A stretch of 52,837 nucleotides of DNA from Brevinematales bacterium (GCA_026417555.1 JAOADA010000009.1:276-53112), one strand, 5' to 3'. Shown: positions 33,427-43,775, counted from the stretch's first letter. Program-made: numbers and translations. Notes: a model not told the origin generated them from the sequence alone.

Positions 33427-33457
33427 AACAGCCGCCGGAAGGCGGCTGTTTTCTTTT
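33425..33457 (+). terminator. Terminator after the DksA-like gene
   Basis: AAAACAGCCGCC (33425-33436) pairs perfectly with GGCGGCTGTTTT (33441-33452) around a GGAA tetraloop and is followed by CTTTT. Confidence 0.93.
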
Positions 33458-33607
33458 GTGTCGTGTGAATGTGGCAAAGGGGATCAAGTCTTTTCAGTGG
33501 GAGGGGGTGGATCATGGATGGGGATAGGGATCTTGGGACAAGGTCTTTTGGAAAAAGGAAAGGATGTCGTAGGAACCTTGATTGAGAAGAAATTTTTTAT
33601 GAAGTGA

Positions 33608-33636
33608 TTGACAGAAATGGATTTTTGGTATATGAT
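33608..33636 (+). promoter_or_regulatory. Promoter for hppA
   Basis: A perfect TTGACA at 33608-33613 and TATGAT at 33631-33636 with a 17-bp spacer, 32 bp before hppA. Confidence 0.7.
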
Positions 33637-33668
33637 ATAAGAAATCTATACTGGGAAGGAGGTTTCCG

Positions 33669-35897
33669 ATGAAAAATGCACTTGTCCGATGGACTTTTGT
33701 ATTTCTTTTTGGTGGAGTGAGTGTTGGTTTTGCCCAAGGAGGGAGTATGGATATTACTTGGGTGACACCAGTGGCAGCTACTCTAGCACTTCTGTATGTA
33801 TTTTGGGCAGCTTCGCATGTGCTCCGAAAGGCTGAAGGAAATGAGAAGGTGAAAGAGATCTCCTCGGCTATTCGTGAAGGCGCTTATGCGTATCTTGCCC
33901 AGCAGTATAAGGTGGTGGGGATTTTCTTCTTGGTGTTGTTTGTGTTGCTGCTTTATCTCTCGTTTGGGGCGAAACTGTTGACACCTTTTGTGCCATTTGC
34001 CTTTCTGACAGGTGGATTTTTCTCGGGTCTTTCTGGTTTTATTGGGATGGCAATTGCTACTCGTTCCAATGCAAGGACAGCATGGGCTGCTCGTGATGGT
34101 CTCAATCCAGGTCTTCGGGTAGCTTTTACCGCAGGTTCTGTGATGGGTATGGTAGTGGTTGGTCTGGGACTTCTTGATCTCTCCCTTTGGTATTATGGAC
34201 TTCGCTGGTATTATAGCTCTGTGGTGGGTCTGGATCAGGCAGAGACTATCAAACGTATCACAGAGGCCATGATTACCTTTGGAATGGGGGCGTCTTCGAT
34301 GGCACTTTTTGCTCGTGTAGGGGGAGGGATTTATACCAAGTCGGCTGATGTGGGGGCAGATATTGTAGGGAAAGTAGAAGCAGGTATTCCTGAGGATGAT
34401 CCTCGAAATCCCGCGACAATCGCTGATAATGTGGGGGATAATGTGGGAGATGTGGCTGGTATGGGGGCAGACCTGTATGAGAGTTATGTGGGTTCTATTG
34501 TGGCTACTATGGCTCTTGGAGTGGTGGCTTTTCCTGAAAGTCCTTTACGGGCGATTACGATTCCAATGAGTATGGCGGCCTTGGGAGTGCTGGCTTCTAT
34601 TATTGGTACGTTTCTCGTGCAAACAAAAGATACCAAGGCTTCTCAAGAGGTGCTCCTTGCAGCTCTTCGAAAAGGGATTTATGGTTCCTCTCTTCTGATT
34701 GCTGTACTGGCAGCGATTGCGGTGTATTATGTGATGGGAAAGGAAAATTTTGGTATTTGGGGTTCCATTGTTGCCGGGCTTTTGGCAGGGAACTTGATAG
34801 GTTTCTTTACGGAGTATTTTACTTCGGCAAGTTATAAGCCAACGAAAGATCTGGCAGCTCAGGCACAGACGGGACCGGCCACACTGGTGATCGGGGGGCT
34901 TTCCTTGGGTATGCTGTCAACCTGGATTTCTGTGGTGATTGTGGGTGTGGCAGTGATTGCGGCCTACTATCTTGCAGGAGGGGCTTCTTCTCTTGCTCGT
35001 GGGCTGTATGGTATTAGTATTGCAGCGGTAGGTATGCTTTCGACACTAGGTATTACCTTGTCTACAGATGCCTATGGACCTGTGGCTGATAATGCGGGAG
35101 GAATTGCAGAGATGGCAGGTGATGAGGCAGGACTTGGGAAGGATGTGCGTGAGAGAACCGATGCTTTGGATGCCTTGGGCAATACGACCGCAGCCACAGG
35201 CAAAGGATACGCTATTGGATCGGCAGCACTGACGGCCTTGGCTCTTCTTGCAGCGTTTAAAGATGAGATTGAACGTGTAGTTCGGAAAACAATGCCGAAT
35301 TTTGATCTTATGGCTAACGTGATTTCGGTAGAAACACTTACAGGGCTGTTTGTTGGGGCTATGGCACCATTTCTTTTTAGTGCCCTGACGATGAGTGCTG
35401 TAGGACGTGCTGCCAACAAGATGGTGGAAGAGGTACGTCGTCAGTTTAAGGACAAACCAGGGATCCTGGACGGGAAGGAGAAACCAGACTACAAGCGGTG
35501 TGTGAAGATCAGTACCGAGGCAGCCCAAATGGAGATGATTCTTCCGGCATTGATTGCGATTGTTATTCCTGTTCTTGTTGGCGTACTGCTTGGGGTTCGG
35601 GCTCTTGTTGGGGTTCTGGCCGGGGCACTGGTTTCTGGTTTTCCTATGGCAATTATGATGGCAAATGCGGGTGGCGCCTGGGATAATGCCAAGAAATATA
35701 TTGAGAATGGGCACTTTGGTGGAAAGAAAAGCGACGCCCATAAGGCTGGTGTGGTGGGAGATACCATTGGAGATCCCCTCAAAGACACCTCTGGCCCCTC
35801 GCTGAATATTCTTATCAAGCTTATGAGTATGGTGTCGATTGTGTTTGGATCAACCATCTTGGTGCTCAATCAACTCTTTGGTCTTTTCAAAATATAA
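33669..35897 (+). CDS. hppA: K+-dependent membrane-bound pyrophosphatase
   Basis: A 742-residue integral membrane enzyme coupling pyrophosphate hydrolysis to H+ or Na+ export, with about 16 helices. The catalytic loop DVGADIVGKVEAGIPEDDPRNPATIADNVGDNVGD is intact, as are the later ADNAGGIAEM and the final VVGDTIGDPLKDTSGPS. The potassium-dependence determinant is seen in GNTTAATGKG: Ala508 is followed three residues later by Gly, as in K+-dependent enzymes, where K+-independent ones have Lys and Thr. Whether it pumps Na+ or H+ cannot be decided from motifs alone. It would complement Rnf in energising the membrane. Confidence 0.96.
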   Translation: MKNALVRWTFVFLFGGVSVGFAQGGSMDITWVTPVAATLALLYVFWAASHVLRKAEGNEKVKEISSAIREGAYAYLAQQYKVVGIFFLVLFVLLLYLSFGAKLLTPFVPFAFLTGGFFSGLSGFIGMAIATRSNARTAWAARDGLNPGLRVAFTAGSVMGMVVVGLGLLDLSLWYYGLRWYYSSVVGLDQAETIKRITEAMITFGMGASSMALFARVGGGIYTKSADVGADIVGKVEAGIPEDDPRNPATIADNVGDNVGDVAGMGADLYESYVGSIVATMALGVVAFPESPLRAITIPMSMAALGVLASIIGTFLVQTKDTKASQEVLLAALRKGIYGSSLLIAVLAAIAVYYVMGKENFGIWGSIVAGLLAGNLIGFFTEYFTSASYKPTKDLAAQAQTGPATLVIGGLSLGMLSTWISVVIVGVAVIAAYYLAGGASSLARGLYGISIAAVGMLSTLGITLSTDAYGPVADNAGGIAEMAGDEAGLGKDVRERTDALDALGNTTAATGKGYAIGSAALTALALLAAFKDEIERVVRKTMPNFDLMANVISVETLTGLFVGAMAPFLFSALTMSAVGRAANKMVEEVRRQFKDKPGILDGKEKPDYKRCVKISTEAAQMEMILPALIAIVIPVLVGVLLGVRALVGVLAGALVSGFPMAIMMANAGGAWDNAKKYIENGHFGGKKSDAHKAGVVGDTIGDPLKDTSGPSLNILIKLMSMVSIVFGSTILVLNQLFGLFKI

Positions 35898-35919
35898 GGA
35901 TAAAAGGTGGAGGAAAACG

Positions 35920-36894
35920 ATGAAACGATGGCATTTGTTGGGTTTGGTTTTGGTTCTGGTGGTGGCGTGTGCTCCAAAGAAGACAGAGATCGTGATCGGT
36001 ATCTCCAAGATTGTGGCGCATCCAGCTTTGGATGCGGTAGAGCAGGGCATCAAAGATGAACTGGCTGAGCAGAATGTCCCGGTGGTGTTTGATGTCCAGA
36101 ATGCCAATGGAGATCTCAATACAGCAGCAGCCATTGCCAACAAGTTCAAATCAGACAAGGTGGCTCTCGCTGTGGGTATTGCTACCCCTACCGCTCAGGC
36201 TTTGGCAAATACACTCAAGAACATTCCTGTGGTTTTCAGTGCGGTGACAGATCCCGTGAAAGCAGGCCTTGTGACAAGTCTTGCCCGAGGGGAGAAAAAT
36301 GTCTGCGGTGTCTCTGATATGACCCCTGTGAGAGAACAAATACAATTCTTGGCCAAACTGAAACCTATAAAGAAGCTGGGAATTATCTATACCTCGAGTG
36401 AGGCCAATGCTGTGGCTTTGGCTGATCTTACCAAGGCAGTCTGCAAGGAACTGGGGATTGAGGTTGTGGAAACCACCGTGGCGTCGTCAGCCGAGGTGAA
36501 GCAAGCCGCTCAGACCATTGTGGATAGGGTGGATGCCATATATATCAGTACGGATAATACCGTCGTTTCAGCACTCTCTTCAGTGACTAGTGTGGCTATG
36601 GCCAAAAAAGTTCCCGTGATGTCGGCTGATCCCACTTCTGCTACCAATGCGGATGTGATGGTTGCTTGGGGATTTGATTACTATAAGATGGGGCGTGCCA
36701 CAGGGCGTATGATTGCTGATATTCTTCGAGGAAAAAAGCCCTCTGAGATTCCTGTCAAGTTTATGACAGATCCCAAAGATGTGGAGCTTTTCATTAATGA
36801 GGATATTGCCAAACAACTAGGCATTGCTATTTCTGCAGATATCCTTTCTCAAGCAAGTACCGTGGTTCGGGGTGGTAAGGTGATCAAAAAGTAA
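35920..36894 (+). CDS. TrpX/YtrF-type ABC substrate-binding lipoprotein
   Basis: A 324-residue lipoprotein: MKRWHLLGLVLVLVVAC sets the lipid-anchored Cys at 17. GISKIVAHPALDAVEQGIKD, then IATPTAQALAN, PVVFSAVTDPVKAGLV and a C-terminal GFDYYKMGRATGRMIADILRG match the ABC_sub_bind family, which includes the tryptophan-binding TrpX. AGGAAAACG precedes ATG 35920. It follows hppA by 22 bp, probably in one transcript, and a strong terminator follows. No permease or ATPase gene is adjacent, so its transporter must be elsewhere or absent. Confidence 0.85.
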   Translation: MKRWHLLGLVLVLVVACAPKKTEIVIGISKIVAHPALDAVEQGIKDELAEQNVPVVFDVQNANGDLNTAAAIANKFKSDKVALAVGIATPTAQALANTLKNIPVVFSAVTDPVKAGLVTSLARGEKNVCGVSDMTPVREQIQFLAKLKPIKKLGIIYTSSEANAVALADLTKAVCKELGIEVVETTVASSAEVKQAAQTIVDRVDAIYISTDNTVVSALSSVTSVAMAKKVPVMSADPTSATNADVMVAWGFDYYKMGRATGRMIADILRGKKPSEIPVKFMTDPKDVELFINEDIAKQLGIAISADILSQASTVVRGGKVIKK

Positions 36895-36900
36895 AGGAAT

Positions 36901-36948
36901 TTTCAAAAAAAGGGGCTATTCCTCATGGGGATAGCCCCTTTTTTGAAA
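36901..36948 (+). terminator. Bidirectional-looking terminator after the binding protein
   Basis: GGGGCTAT (36912-36919) pairs with ATAGCCCC (36931-36938). The flanking A-run and T-run also pair. The T-run follows the hairpin on the plus strand. Confidence 0.9.
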
Positions 36949-37049
36949 GATTTTCTCTCTGAGAGAGGGAAACAAAGAAACGACCATCTTAATTTCAATT
37001 CTTGCAAGAAGATAATAAAATAAATGCAAAAGAGAGAAGGATTTTTTTC

Positions 37050-37078
37050 TTTACAGAATTGCTTTTTTCCTGTATAAT
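37050..37078 (+). promoter_or_regulatory. Promoter for the gyrA/parC-like gene
   Basis: TTTACA at 37050-37055 and a perfect TATAAT at 37073-37078 with a 17-bp spacer, 31 bp before the ATG. Confidence 0.7.
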
Positions 37079-37109
37079 AAGGGGCTTAAACTGGAAAAGG
37101 TAGGAAACG

Positions 37110-39569
37110 ATGGAAAAAGAGAAGGGTATTACCCAGGCGTATTTTGAGGATGAAATCAAAACCTCCTATCTTAATTATGCGTATAGTGTGATTACGGGGC
37201 GAGCTATTCCTGATGTGTATGATGGAATGAAACCTGTTCAGCGGCGTATTCTCTATGTTATGGCAGAACTTGGGCTTTGGCATGATAAACCTACGCGAAA
37301 GAGCGCCCGTATTGTCGGAGACGTATTGGGCAAATACCATCCCCATGGTGATTCTTCGGTGTATATGGCCATGGTGAAGATGGCACAGGATTTTCATATG
37401 CGTTATCCCTTGGTGATTGGACAGGGAAATTTTGGTTCTATTGATGATGATCCTCCTGCTGCCATGCGATATACAGAGGCAAAACTGTCTCGTGTGGCAG
37501 AATTTATGCTTGAAGATTTGGATAAGGATACAGTGGATTTCAAGCCTAATTTTGATGATACCCTCAAGGAGCCAAAGGTTCTTCCTGGCCGTTTTCCTAA
37601 TTTGTTGTGCAATGGAACCACAGGAATTGCCGTTGGGCTTGCCACGGATATTCCTCCCCATAACTTTCGTGAGATTGCCGCTGCCATCAAAGCCACCCTT
37701 GCCAATCCAAAGGTTTCGGTAGAAGAATTGGTGAAGATGGTACCCGGGCCTGATTTTCCTACGGGGGGAGTGATTCTCAATCGGGAAGAGATGAAGGATA
37801 TCTATCAACAAGGGTATGGTTCTGTGGAGCTTGCGGGGAGCATGGTGTATGAGGAAAAGGGTGGCAAGTCGGCTCTTGTGATTACGGAGATACCCTATCG
37901 GGTGGTGAAGTCTGCCCTTATTGAAGAGATGACAAATCTCTATCTGAACAATACGAAGTACGCCAATATTCTTCGGGGTATCAAAGAGATCCGGGACGAG
38001 TCTTCCAAAGAGGGACTTCGCATTGTGATTGAACTCCACAAGGATGCCAATGTGGAGAGTATCAAGACGGTGCTTTTCCAGCAAACAGCCCTTCGAAGCC
38101 GTATTAAGGTGAATATGGTGGCTTTGGTGAACAACCAACCCAAAATATTGAGTCTCAAAGACTTGATTCAGCAGTATATAGAATATCGTCGAATAGTGAT
38201 TACCCGTCGTACCCGATTTGAGCTTGACAAGGCAGAAAAGCGTCTGCATATTGTGGAAGGGCTTCTTATTGCCCTGGATGCGATTGATGAGGTGATCCAA
38301 ACCATCCGATCTTCAAAGGATACCCAGGCGGCCAAAGAGGCACTCATGAGAAAGTTTACACTCACTGAGATCCAAGCTGAGGCAATCCTTGATATGAAGC
38401 TCCAAAAACTCACCAGTCTTGAGGTTCACAAGCTTCAGGAGGAGAGAGAGAGTCTCAAGGCTCTTATCAAGGAACTCAAGGAGATTCTTGAAAAACCAGC
38501 CAAGAGGGATGCCTTGATTAGCAAGGAACTTGATGAGATGGTAGAAGTGATAGGAGATGAAAGAAGAACACGTTTTGATAGTCTTTCTACAACCAAGATA
38601 GAGGTGGAAGAGCTCATTGAAGATGAGCCAATGCTTCTCATGTTAACCCACAAGGGTTTTCTGGTGAAGGAGATAGGGAGAAGCTTCAAAGTGGGGACAA
38701 GGGGCTCTCGTGGAAAGAAAGGGGATATTACAGATATGAATCGTCTTGAGGCAGATGATTATATTATTGCTACAGTTAGCGGGAACCTCAAAGATTCCTA
38801 TCTCTTTGTGACCGACAGTGGGCGGGTGTATTCGGTGAAGGGATATGAGATTACGGGGGCTACGGAAGGGCGTATTACCCGGACCTATATCAAGAACATT
38901 GCCCGTCTTGAGGAGATCGAGAAAAAGAATGAACGTGTTACAGCTGTACTTGCTGTGAGTGAGTTTCGAAAGGATCAATATATTCTCTTTTTGACAAAGA
39001 AGGGTCGAATGGCACGGATTATGCTCTCGGATTTTGCTGGGATTACGAGAGTGGGGATTATTGGTATCAAGCTCCGAGAAGCTGATCATGTCGTCAGTGC
39101 GATGGTAACGGATGGCAGTGCCAAACTTTTCCTTGTGAAAAAGAATGCCCGTGGTTTCCGATGTCGTGAGGATCTTTTTCCTGTTCATAACCGTGGGGTG
39201 GGCGGGGAAAAGGCGACAAGTGTCACAAAAAGTGATGAGGAACTGATGGGTATGGCTCTTGCTGATGAGAGACTTGATGTTATCTTTGTGTCTAAAGATG
39301 GTCGAGGGAGACGGGTGAATCCCTCAGAGTTTTCTGAGCTTGTGAATAGGGGAGGAAAGGGATTCAAACTTGTTGATCTTGGCAAAAACCGTATTTTGGC
39401 TGGTTTTACCTTGGTGGAGAAACAAGACAGGGTGATGATCATTACCCGTCAAGGGAGTCGAGTGGTATTTCCTGAGAGTGAGGTTTCTACCAATCTTTTG
39501 AAACTTATTGACTTACGTTCTGGTGATGAGGTGATCAGTGTGGCCACAATCCCTGGAGGAGAGGAATGA
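37110..39569 (+). CDS. Type IIA topoisomerase subunit A (GyrA/ParC-like)
   Basis: An 819-residue protein that cleaves and rejoins DNA with GyrB or Par[25 protein letters not shown], the catalytic Tyr121 in AAMRYTE and the coiled-coil region with [15 protein letters not shown] are present. The C-terminal beta-pinwheel follows from about residue 490. The GyrA box, normally QRRGGKG-like, reads [10 protein letters not shown]. The quinolone-region residue equivalent to E. coli GyrA Asp87 is Met86. It is followed by a HAD gene by ATGA overlap, and no gyrB or parE is near. It could be GyrA, ParC or a second GyrA-like copy. Confidence 0.88.
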   Translation: MEKEKGITQAYFEDEIKTSYLNYAYSVITGRAIPDVYDGMKPVQRRILYVMAELGLWHDKPTRKSARIVGDVLGKYHPHGDSSVYMAMVKMAQDFHMRYPLVIGQGNFGSIDDDPPAAMRYTEAKLSRVAEFMLEDLDKDTVDFKPNFDDTLKEPKVLPGRFPNLLCNGTTGIAVGLATDIPPHNFREIAAAIKATLANPKVSVEELVKMVPGPDFPTGGVILNREEMKDIYQQGYGSVELAGSMVYEEKGGKSALVITEIPYRVVKSALIEEMTNLYLNNTKYANILRGIKEIRDESSKEGLRIVIELHKDANVESIKTVLFQQTALRSRIKVNMVALVNNQPKILSLKDLIQQYIEYRRIVITRRTRFELDKAEKRLHIVEGLLIALDAIDEVIQTIRSSKDTQAAKEALMRKFTLTEIQAEAILDMKLQKLTSLEVHKLQEERESLKALIKELKEILEKPAKRDALISKELDEMVEVIGDERRTRFDSLSTTKIEVEELIEDEPMLLMLTHKGFLVKEIGRSFKVGTRGSRGKKGDITDMNRLEADDYIIATVSGNLKDSYLFVTDSGRVYSVKGYEITGATEGRITRTYIKNIARLEEIEKKNERVTAVLAVSEFRKDQYILFLTKKGRMARIMLSDFAGITRVGIIGIKLREADHVVSAMVTDGSAKLFLVKKNARGFRCREDLFPVHNRGVGGEKATSVTKSDEELMGMALADERLDVIFVSKDGRGRRVNPSEFSELVNRGGKGFKLVDLGKNRILAGFTLVEKQDRVMIITRQGSRVVFPESEVSTNLLKLIDLRSGDEVISVATIPGGEE

Positions 39570-40252
39570 AACCAAAAGCTGTGGTTTTTGATTTTTATTG
39601 CACATTGGTGGACGACTCAGGGGTAGAGAAGGAAAGGGAACGGTATGTCCAAGAAAGCCTCTACACCCTCCTTGAGAAAAACCTCTATCCCGTCAAACAT
39701 GCGGAGGTAGCTTCTGCCTACAGAGAAATGAAAGAAACCATGGAAGAGCATCATAAGCGTCAAGTAGCCTATGGGGTGTTTTCTCAAGTGAAGTTTCTTG
39801 CCGACAGGCTTCATGTGAATGACCATGTTCTTCTCCACAAGATGTTTGATCTTTATGCTACTGCGGTACTCCATTTGTCTCCTCGGTTTCTTCCCCATGT
39901 GGAGGAGACTCTCCATCTGTTGAGAGAACATGGGATCAAGATGGGAATCATCTCCAACACAGGGGTAACTCCAGGCTTTGCTTTGAGGCTCTGGCTTGCT
40001 GAAAAGAAATTTTCCGAGTACTTCCATACCATGCTTTTTTCAGATGAGGTAGGTGTGTTGAAGCCCAATCCATTGATTTTTGAAATTATGGCCTTTCGGA
40101 TGGGGCTTGCCCCGGAAGAGATTCTCTTTGTGGGCGATACCCCCACGATTGATTATGAGGGGGCGTTGGCAGCCCATTTCCAGGCGCATCTGTTCAGGCC
40201 AGGAGAGGAGAATCTCTATGAGCTCATGGTACGATATTTCGATATAGGATAA
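39566..40252 (+). CDS. HAD-superfamily hydrolase
   Basis: A 228-residue HAD phosphatase-like protein. Motif I is [12 protein letters not shown]: the nucleophile Asp is present, and the second position is Tyr as in haloacid dehalogenase-type members rather than Asp. The usual Gly is Cys. Motif II is GIISNTG, motif III the Lys in VLKPNP, and motif [16 protein letters not shown] helical cap lies between I and II. It overlaps the gyrA/parC-like gene by ATGA and precedes pheS by 13 bp. The substrate is unknown. Confidence 0.85.
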   Translation: MKPKAVVFDFYCTLVDDSGVEKERERYVQESLYTLLEKNLYPVKHAEVASAYREMKETMEEHHKRQVAYGVFSQVKFLADRLHVNDHVLLHKMFDLYATAVLHLSPRFLPHVEETLHLLREHGIKMGIISNTGVTPGFALRLWLAEKKFSEYFHTMLFSDEVGVLKPNPLIFEIMAFRMGLAPEEILFVGDTPTIDYEGALAAHFQAHLFRPGEENLYELMVRYFDIG

Positions 40253-40265
40253 AAAGGTGAGGGAG

Positions 40266-41297
40266 ATGCCCATGAAAGATACCCTTCAAAAGATTCTTGA
40301 AGAGGCGCGTCACTCTTTTCAGATGGTGAAAGATGAGAAGAGTCTTGAGGAACTTCGCGTGAAATACCTTGGCAAAAAGGGAGTGATTAAGGAGTTTCTC
40401 GGACAGTTAGGGTCTCTTGAGATTGAGATGCGCAAAGAGTTGGGACGTATTGCCAATGAGGTGAAAGATGAGGTGGAGCGTCTCATTGATGAAACGACAC
40501 ACCGACTCAAGGCCCTGAAGCGAGAGGCAAAACTGCAAGAGGGTGTAGTGGATATTTCTCTTCCTGTCAAAAGTTTCCCTGTAGGATATCCGCACCCACT
40601 CACTCTGGTAACCCAAAAAATGGTTTCTATCTTTCAGAGTATGGGTTACACGGTTGTGGAGGGGCCAGAACTTGAAAAAGAAGAGTACAACTTTGATATG
40701 CTCAACATTCCTAAGCATCACCCGGCGAGGGATGATCATGATTCATTTTATGTGATTGAGGGATGGCTCATGCGTACCCATACTTCGCCGGTGCAGATTC
40801 GTACCATGCTTGCCAAGAAGCCACCCATTGCGGTGATTGTCCCTGGACGTTGTTATCGACGGGATGCTGTGGATGCCACACACTCCCATACCTTTCATCA
40901 AATGGAAGGGCTTGTGGTTGGAGAGGGGATTTCCTTTGCTGATCTGAAGGGGACACTTCTTCTTTGGGCAAAGCTGATGTTTGGAGAACAGACCCAAATC
41001 CGTTTGAGACCGGATTATTTTCCTTTTACGGAACCGTCTGCAGAGCTTGCAGTGACCTGTCCTGTGTGTCATGGGCCAGGTTGTCCTGTGTGTAAACATA
41101 CCGGTTGGGTGGAACTCATGGGATGTGGGATGGTAGAACCTACGGTTCTCAAAAACTGTGGCATTGATCCCTCGAAGTATTCGGGGTTTGCGTTTGGATT
41201 GGGGATTGAGCGTGTGGCGATGACAGTGTACGGCGTGAAAGATATTCGACACTTTTATGAAAATGACGTACGCCTCTTGGAACAATTTAGGGCGTAA
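40266..41297 (+). CDS. pheS: Phenylalanine-tRNA ligase alpha subunit
   Basis: A class II aminoacyl-tRNA synthetase of 343 residues that charges tRNA-Phe with PheT. An N-terminal coiled coil is followed by HPLTLVTQKM, then HTSPVQIRTM (motif 2 region). RRDAVDATHSHTFHQMEGLVV, FTEPSAEL and a C-terminal GFAFGLGIERVAM (motif 3) complete it. I chose ATG 40266 behind GGTGAGG; ATG 40272 behind AGGGAG is equally possible, and GTG 40257 is less likely. pheT starts 11 bp downstream. Confidence 0.97.
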   Translation: MPMKDTLQKILEEARHSFQMVKDEKSLEELRVKYLGKKGVIKEFLGQLGSLEIEMRKELGRIANEVKDEVERLIDETTHRLKALKREAKLQEGVVDISLPVKSFPVGYPHPLTLVTQKMVSIFQSMGYTVVEGPELEKEEYNFDMLNIPKHHPARDDHDSFYVIEGWLMRTHTSPVQIRTMLAKKPPIAVIVPGRCYRRDAVDATHSHTFHQMEGLVVGEGISFADLKGTLLLWAKLMFGEQTQIRLRPDYFPFTEPSAELAVTCPVCHGPGCPVCKHTGWVELMGCGMVEPTVLKNCGIDPSKYSGFAFGLGIERVAMTVYGVKDIRHFYENDVRLLEQFRA

Positions 41298-41308
41298 GGA
41301 GTGACACT

Positions 41309-43663
41309 ATGATAGTGACCTACAACTGGCTCAAAGAGTATGTAGATATGAAGATTTCTCCTCAGGAGTTGCGAGGTCGTCTGACACAAATGGGTCCCGA
41401 AGTGGTGGCGGTGACCCCGATAGGAATCCATGAGGAGAATAAAGACAAGATTTTTTTGGCAAAGGTTCTCAAGGTAGAGACACACCCAAAGCTTGCGCAT
41501 CTCAAGGTAGTCAGCCTTGATGTTCTCAAGAAAGGAGTGGTTATCACCACGAGCCCGCATGTGAGTGAAGGGGATTTTGTTGTTTGGGCAAAACCTGGGG
41601 CTATTCTTGGGGGGGCAACTGTTTCAGAGAAATCATTCTCAGGTATTTCCTCTGTGGGCATGCTCTTGGCCAAGGAACATCTGGGGCTTGAGGCAAAGAG
41701 TTCGGATATCTGGATTTTGGGCAAGGATGCCTCCCAGGCTAAAGACATCTTTATGGTGTATACAGAAGCAGATTACCGCATAGAGGTGGAGCTGACAGCA
41801 AACCGTTCGGATTGTCTTTCGGTTATAGGGATTGCGCGGGAGATTGCTGCTATGCTGGATGTGCCTCTCAAAATGCCAGTCATTGTGGAGGGAGGCAAGA
41901 AGATTGCCGAGATGCCAGACATTACAATCGAAGAACGGAAACTCTGTCCCCGGTATAGTGGCCGAATTATTCGTGGGGTGAAGGTGGGACCCTCTCCGGC
42001 GTGGATAGCCAGACGGCTTGAAGTATGTGGCATACGCTCTATCAATAATGTTGTTGATGCCACAAACTACGTTCTTCTTGAGTATGGTCATCCCACCCAT
42101 GCCTTTGATCTTGATCTTTTAGAGGGAAAGAAGATTGTTGTCCGTCGAGCCGAAGATGGAGAGACCCTGACTACCCTTGATGGAGAAACACATACCCTGA
42201 ATGAGGATGTGCTTGTCATTTCAGATGGGAAAAGGGCAGTGGCTCTTGCGGGTATTATGGGGGGGGAGAACACAGAGATTCGAGAGACAACGAAAAATGT
42301 CCTGTTAGAGTCAGCCTTTTTTGATCCTATTTCTATTCGTCAAACCGCCAAACGCTATGGCATTCGCACGGAATCCTCATATCGGTTTGAGAGGACAGCT
42401 GATTATGGAATCACGGTAACAGTCATTCAGCGCTTGACACACCTTCTTTCTCTTTCTCTTCCCGATATCCAGGTCTCTGAAATTCGAGATGAGTATCCCC
42501 AGCCATTCAAAGAGAAAGTGGTTTCCCTTTCTACAGAGTTTGTGAATAATTATCTTGGAATTGAACTTGAAACGGACGAGATGGAAAAGTATTTGGAACG
42601 GTTGGGTTTCACGATTATGAAGAGTCTTGATGATGGGTGCGAGGTGAGGGTTCCCTCGTTTCGATCGGACATCTCAAGACCAGTCGATCTTGTGGAAGAA
42701 ATAGCCCGGGTGTATGGGTATAACAATATCGTTCCTAAGCTTTTCAAACCACCAGTAGATGTGGAGGCAATGCAAAAACCAGGACGTTTTGAGTACATCC
42801 TACGTCCAACGATGCGCTCACTTGGGTACAGTGAGGTGTACAATTTTACCTTTACAAGTGAGGAGCTTTTGGAGCGTTTTGGATGGGCAAACGATGATTT
42901 TGTCAAACTTCGCAATCCCTTGAGTAGTGATGCGGCGATTCTTCGTCCCTCGTTGATTCCTCAAATGGTTGAGACGCTTGATCGCAATATTCGACGAACC
43001 TATCGAGAGAGTTTTCTTCTGTATGAAATTGGCAAGACGTTTACTAAGAAGGGAAATACTCCTGAGATGTGGGAGAAGAATTGTCTTGCCTTTTTACGGT
43101 ATGGCGTAGGTGGGGATGTATACGATATTACAGCGGAGGTAGAACGGCTTGTGAGGATGCAAGGAGAGAGTATGGTAGATGTTCTCTCGGCAAAACTTCC
43201 CTTTTTGCATCCACGCAATTCAGCACTTTTTGAAGTAGAGGGAAAAATCCTTGGATTTGCTGGTGAACTGCATCCAGCGGTAGGAGAGGTGTTTGAGTTT
43301 CGTTATCCGGTCTATGTGGCAGAGGTAGATATCAACGTGCTTGAGGGGCTCAAAAAGCCCTTGACTCGGCTTGAGGAGATCCCTACCATGCCACCAATTC
43401 CACGAGATATTTCTGTGGTTGTGGACAAAGAGGTGCCTGGGAGAAAGCTGATGAATGCTATCAAGATGGCTCATCCCCTTATCAAGCAGGTGGCGTTTGC
43501 GGATGTGTACGTAGGCCCCCAGCTTCCCTCTGGGAAAAAGAGTCTCACCTTCTCGTTTGTGGTTCAGGCGAAAGACAAAACCCTGACTGATGAAGAAGCC
43601 AATGCCATTCGAGATGAGGTGGTAGAGCTTCTCCGGAAAACCTTTGGGGCAGAGTTACGGTAA
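41309..43663 (+). CDS. pheT: Phenylalanine-tRNA ligase beta subunit
   Basis: The 784-residue partner of PheS has normal length and domain order. These are an N-terminal tRNA-binding OB fold (KIFLAKVLKVETHPKLAHLKVV), a B3/B4 editing domain (ELTANRSDCLSVIGIARE, DATNYVLLEYGHPTHAFD), B5 (PSFRSDISRPVDLVEEIARVYGYNNI), the catalytic-like core, and a C-terminal FDX-ACB anticodon domain ending near SFVVQAKDKTLTDEEAN. AAGGAG precedes the ATG and a strong terminator follows. Confidence 0.97.
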   Translation: MIVTYNWLKEYVDMKISPQELRGRLTQMGPEVVAVTPIGIHEENKDKIFLAKVLKVETHPKLAHLKVVSLDVLKKGVVITTSPHVSEGDFVVWAKPGAILGGATVSEKSFSGISSVGMLLAKEHLGLEAKSSDIWILGKDASQAKDIFMVYTEADYRIEVELTANRSDCLSVIGIAREIAAMLDVPLKMPVIVEGGKKIAEMPDITIEERKLCPRYSGRIIRGVKVGPSPAWIARRLEVCGIRSINNVVDATNYVLLEYGHPTHAFDLDLLEGKKIVVRRAEDGETLTTLDGETHTLNEDVLVISDGKRAVALAGIMGGENTEIRETTKNVLLESAFFDPISIRQTAKRYGIRTESSYRFERTADYGITVTVIQRLTHLLSLSLPDIQVSEIRDEYPQPFKEKVVSLSTEFVNNYLGIELETDEMEKYLERLGFTIMKSLDDGCEVRVPSFRSDISRPVDLVEEIARVYGYNNIVPKLFKPPVDVEAMQKPGRFEYILRPTMRSLGYSEVYNFTFTSEELLERFGWANDDFVKLRNPLSSDAAILRPSLIPQMVETLDRNIRRTYRESFLLYEIGKTFTKKGNTPEMWEKNCLAFLRYGVGGDVYDITAEVERLVRMQGESMVDVLSAKLPFLHPRNSALFEVEGKILGFAGELHPAVGEVFEFRYPVYVAEVDINVLEGLKKPLTRLEEIPTMPPIPRDISVVVDKEVPGRKLMNAIKMAHPLIKQVAFADVYVGPQLPSGKKSLTFSFVVQAKDKTLTDEEANAIRDEVVELLRKTFGAELR

Positions 43664-43670
43664 AATTCGT

Positions 43671-43699
43671 GGGCTACGGAAACGTAGCCCTTGTTTTTT
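43671..43699 (+). terminator. Terminator after pheT
   Basis: GGGCTACG and CGTAGCCC form a perfect 8-bp stem with a GAAA tetraloop, followed by TTGTTTTTT. Confidence 0.92.
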
Positions 43700-43714
43700 G
43701 TGGGTTGGCAAAAT

Positions 43715-43743
43715 TTGCAAAACACGGTTGTGTCCTTTATACT
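43715..43743 (+). promoter_or_regulatory. Promoter for lemA
   Basis: TTGCAA at 43715-43720 and TATACT at 43738-43743 with a 17-bp spacer, 32 bp before the lemA ATG. Confidence 0.6.
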
Positions 43744-43775
43744 CAAGAGGTGAGGAAGGCCAGAAGGAGGCAAGT

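Noticed and set aside
33518-33607. A 29-codon open frame between the DksA-like gene and hppA (MGIGILGQGLLEKGKD...)
   Set aside because: It lies after a strong terminator and before the hppA promoter, has only a G-rich tract as a ribosome-binding site, and is too short to support alone.
37086-38300. A long minus-strand open frame (404 codons) opposite the gyrA/parC-like gene
   Set aside because: It covers the promoter and start of a conserved gene and shows no family motif.
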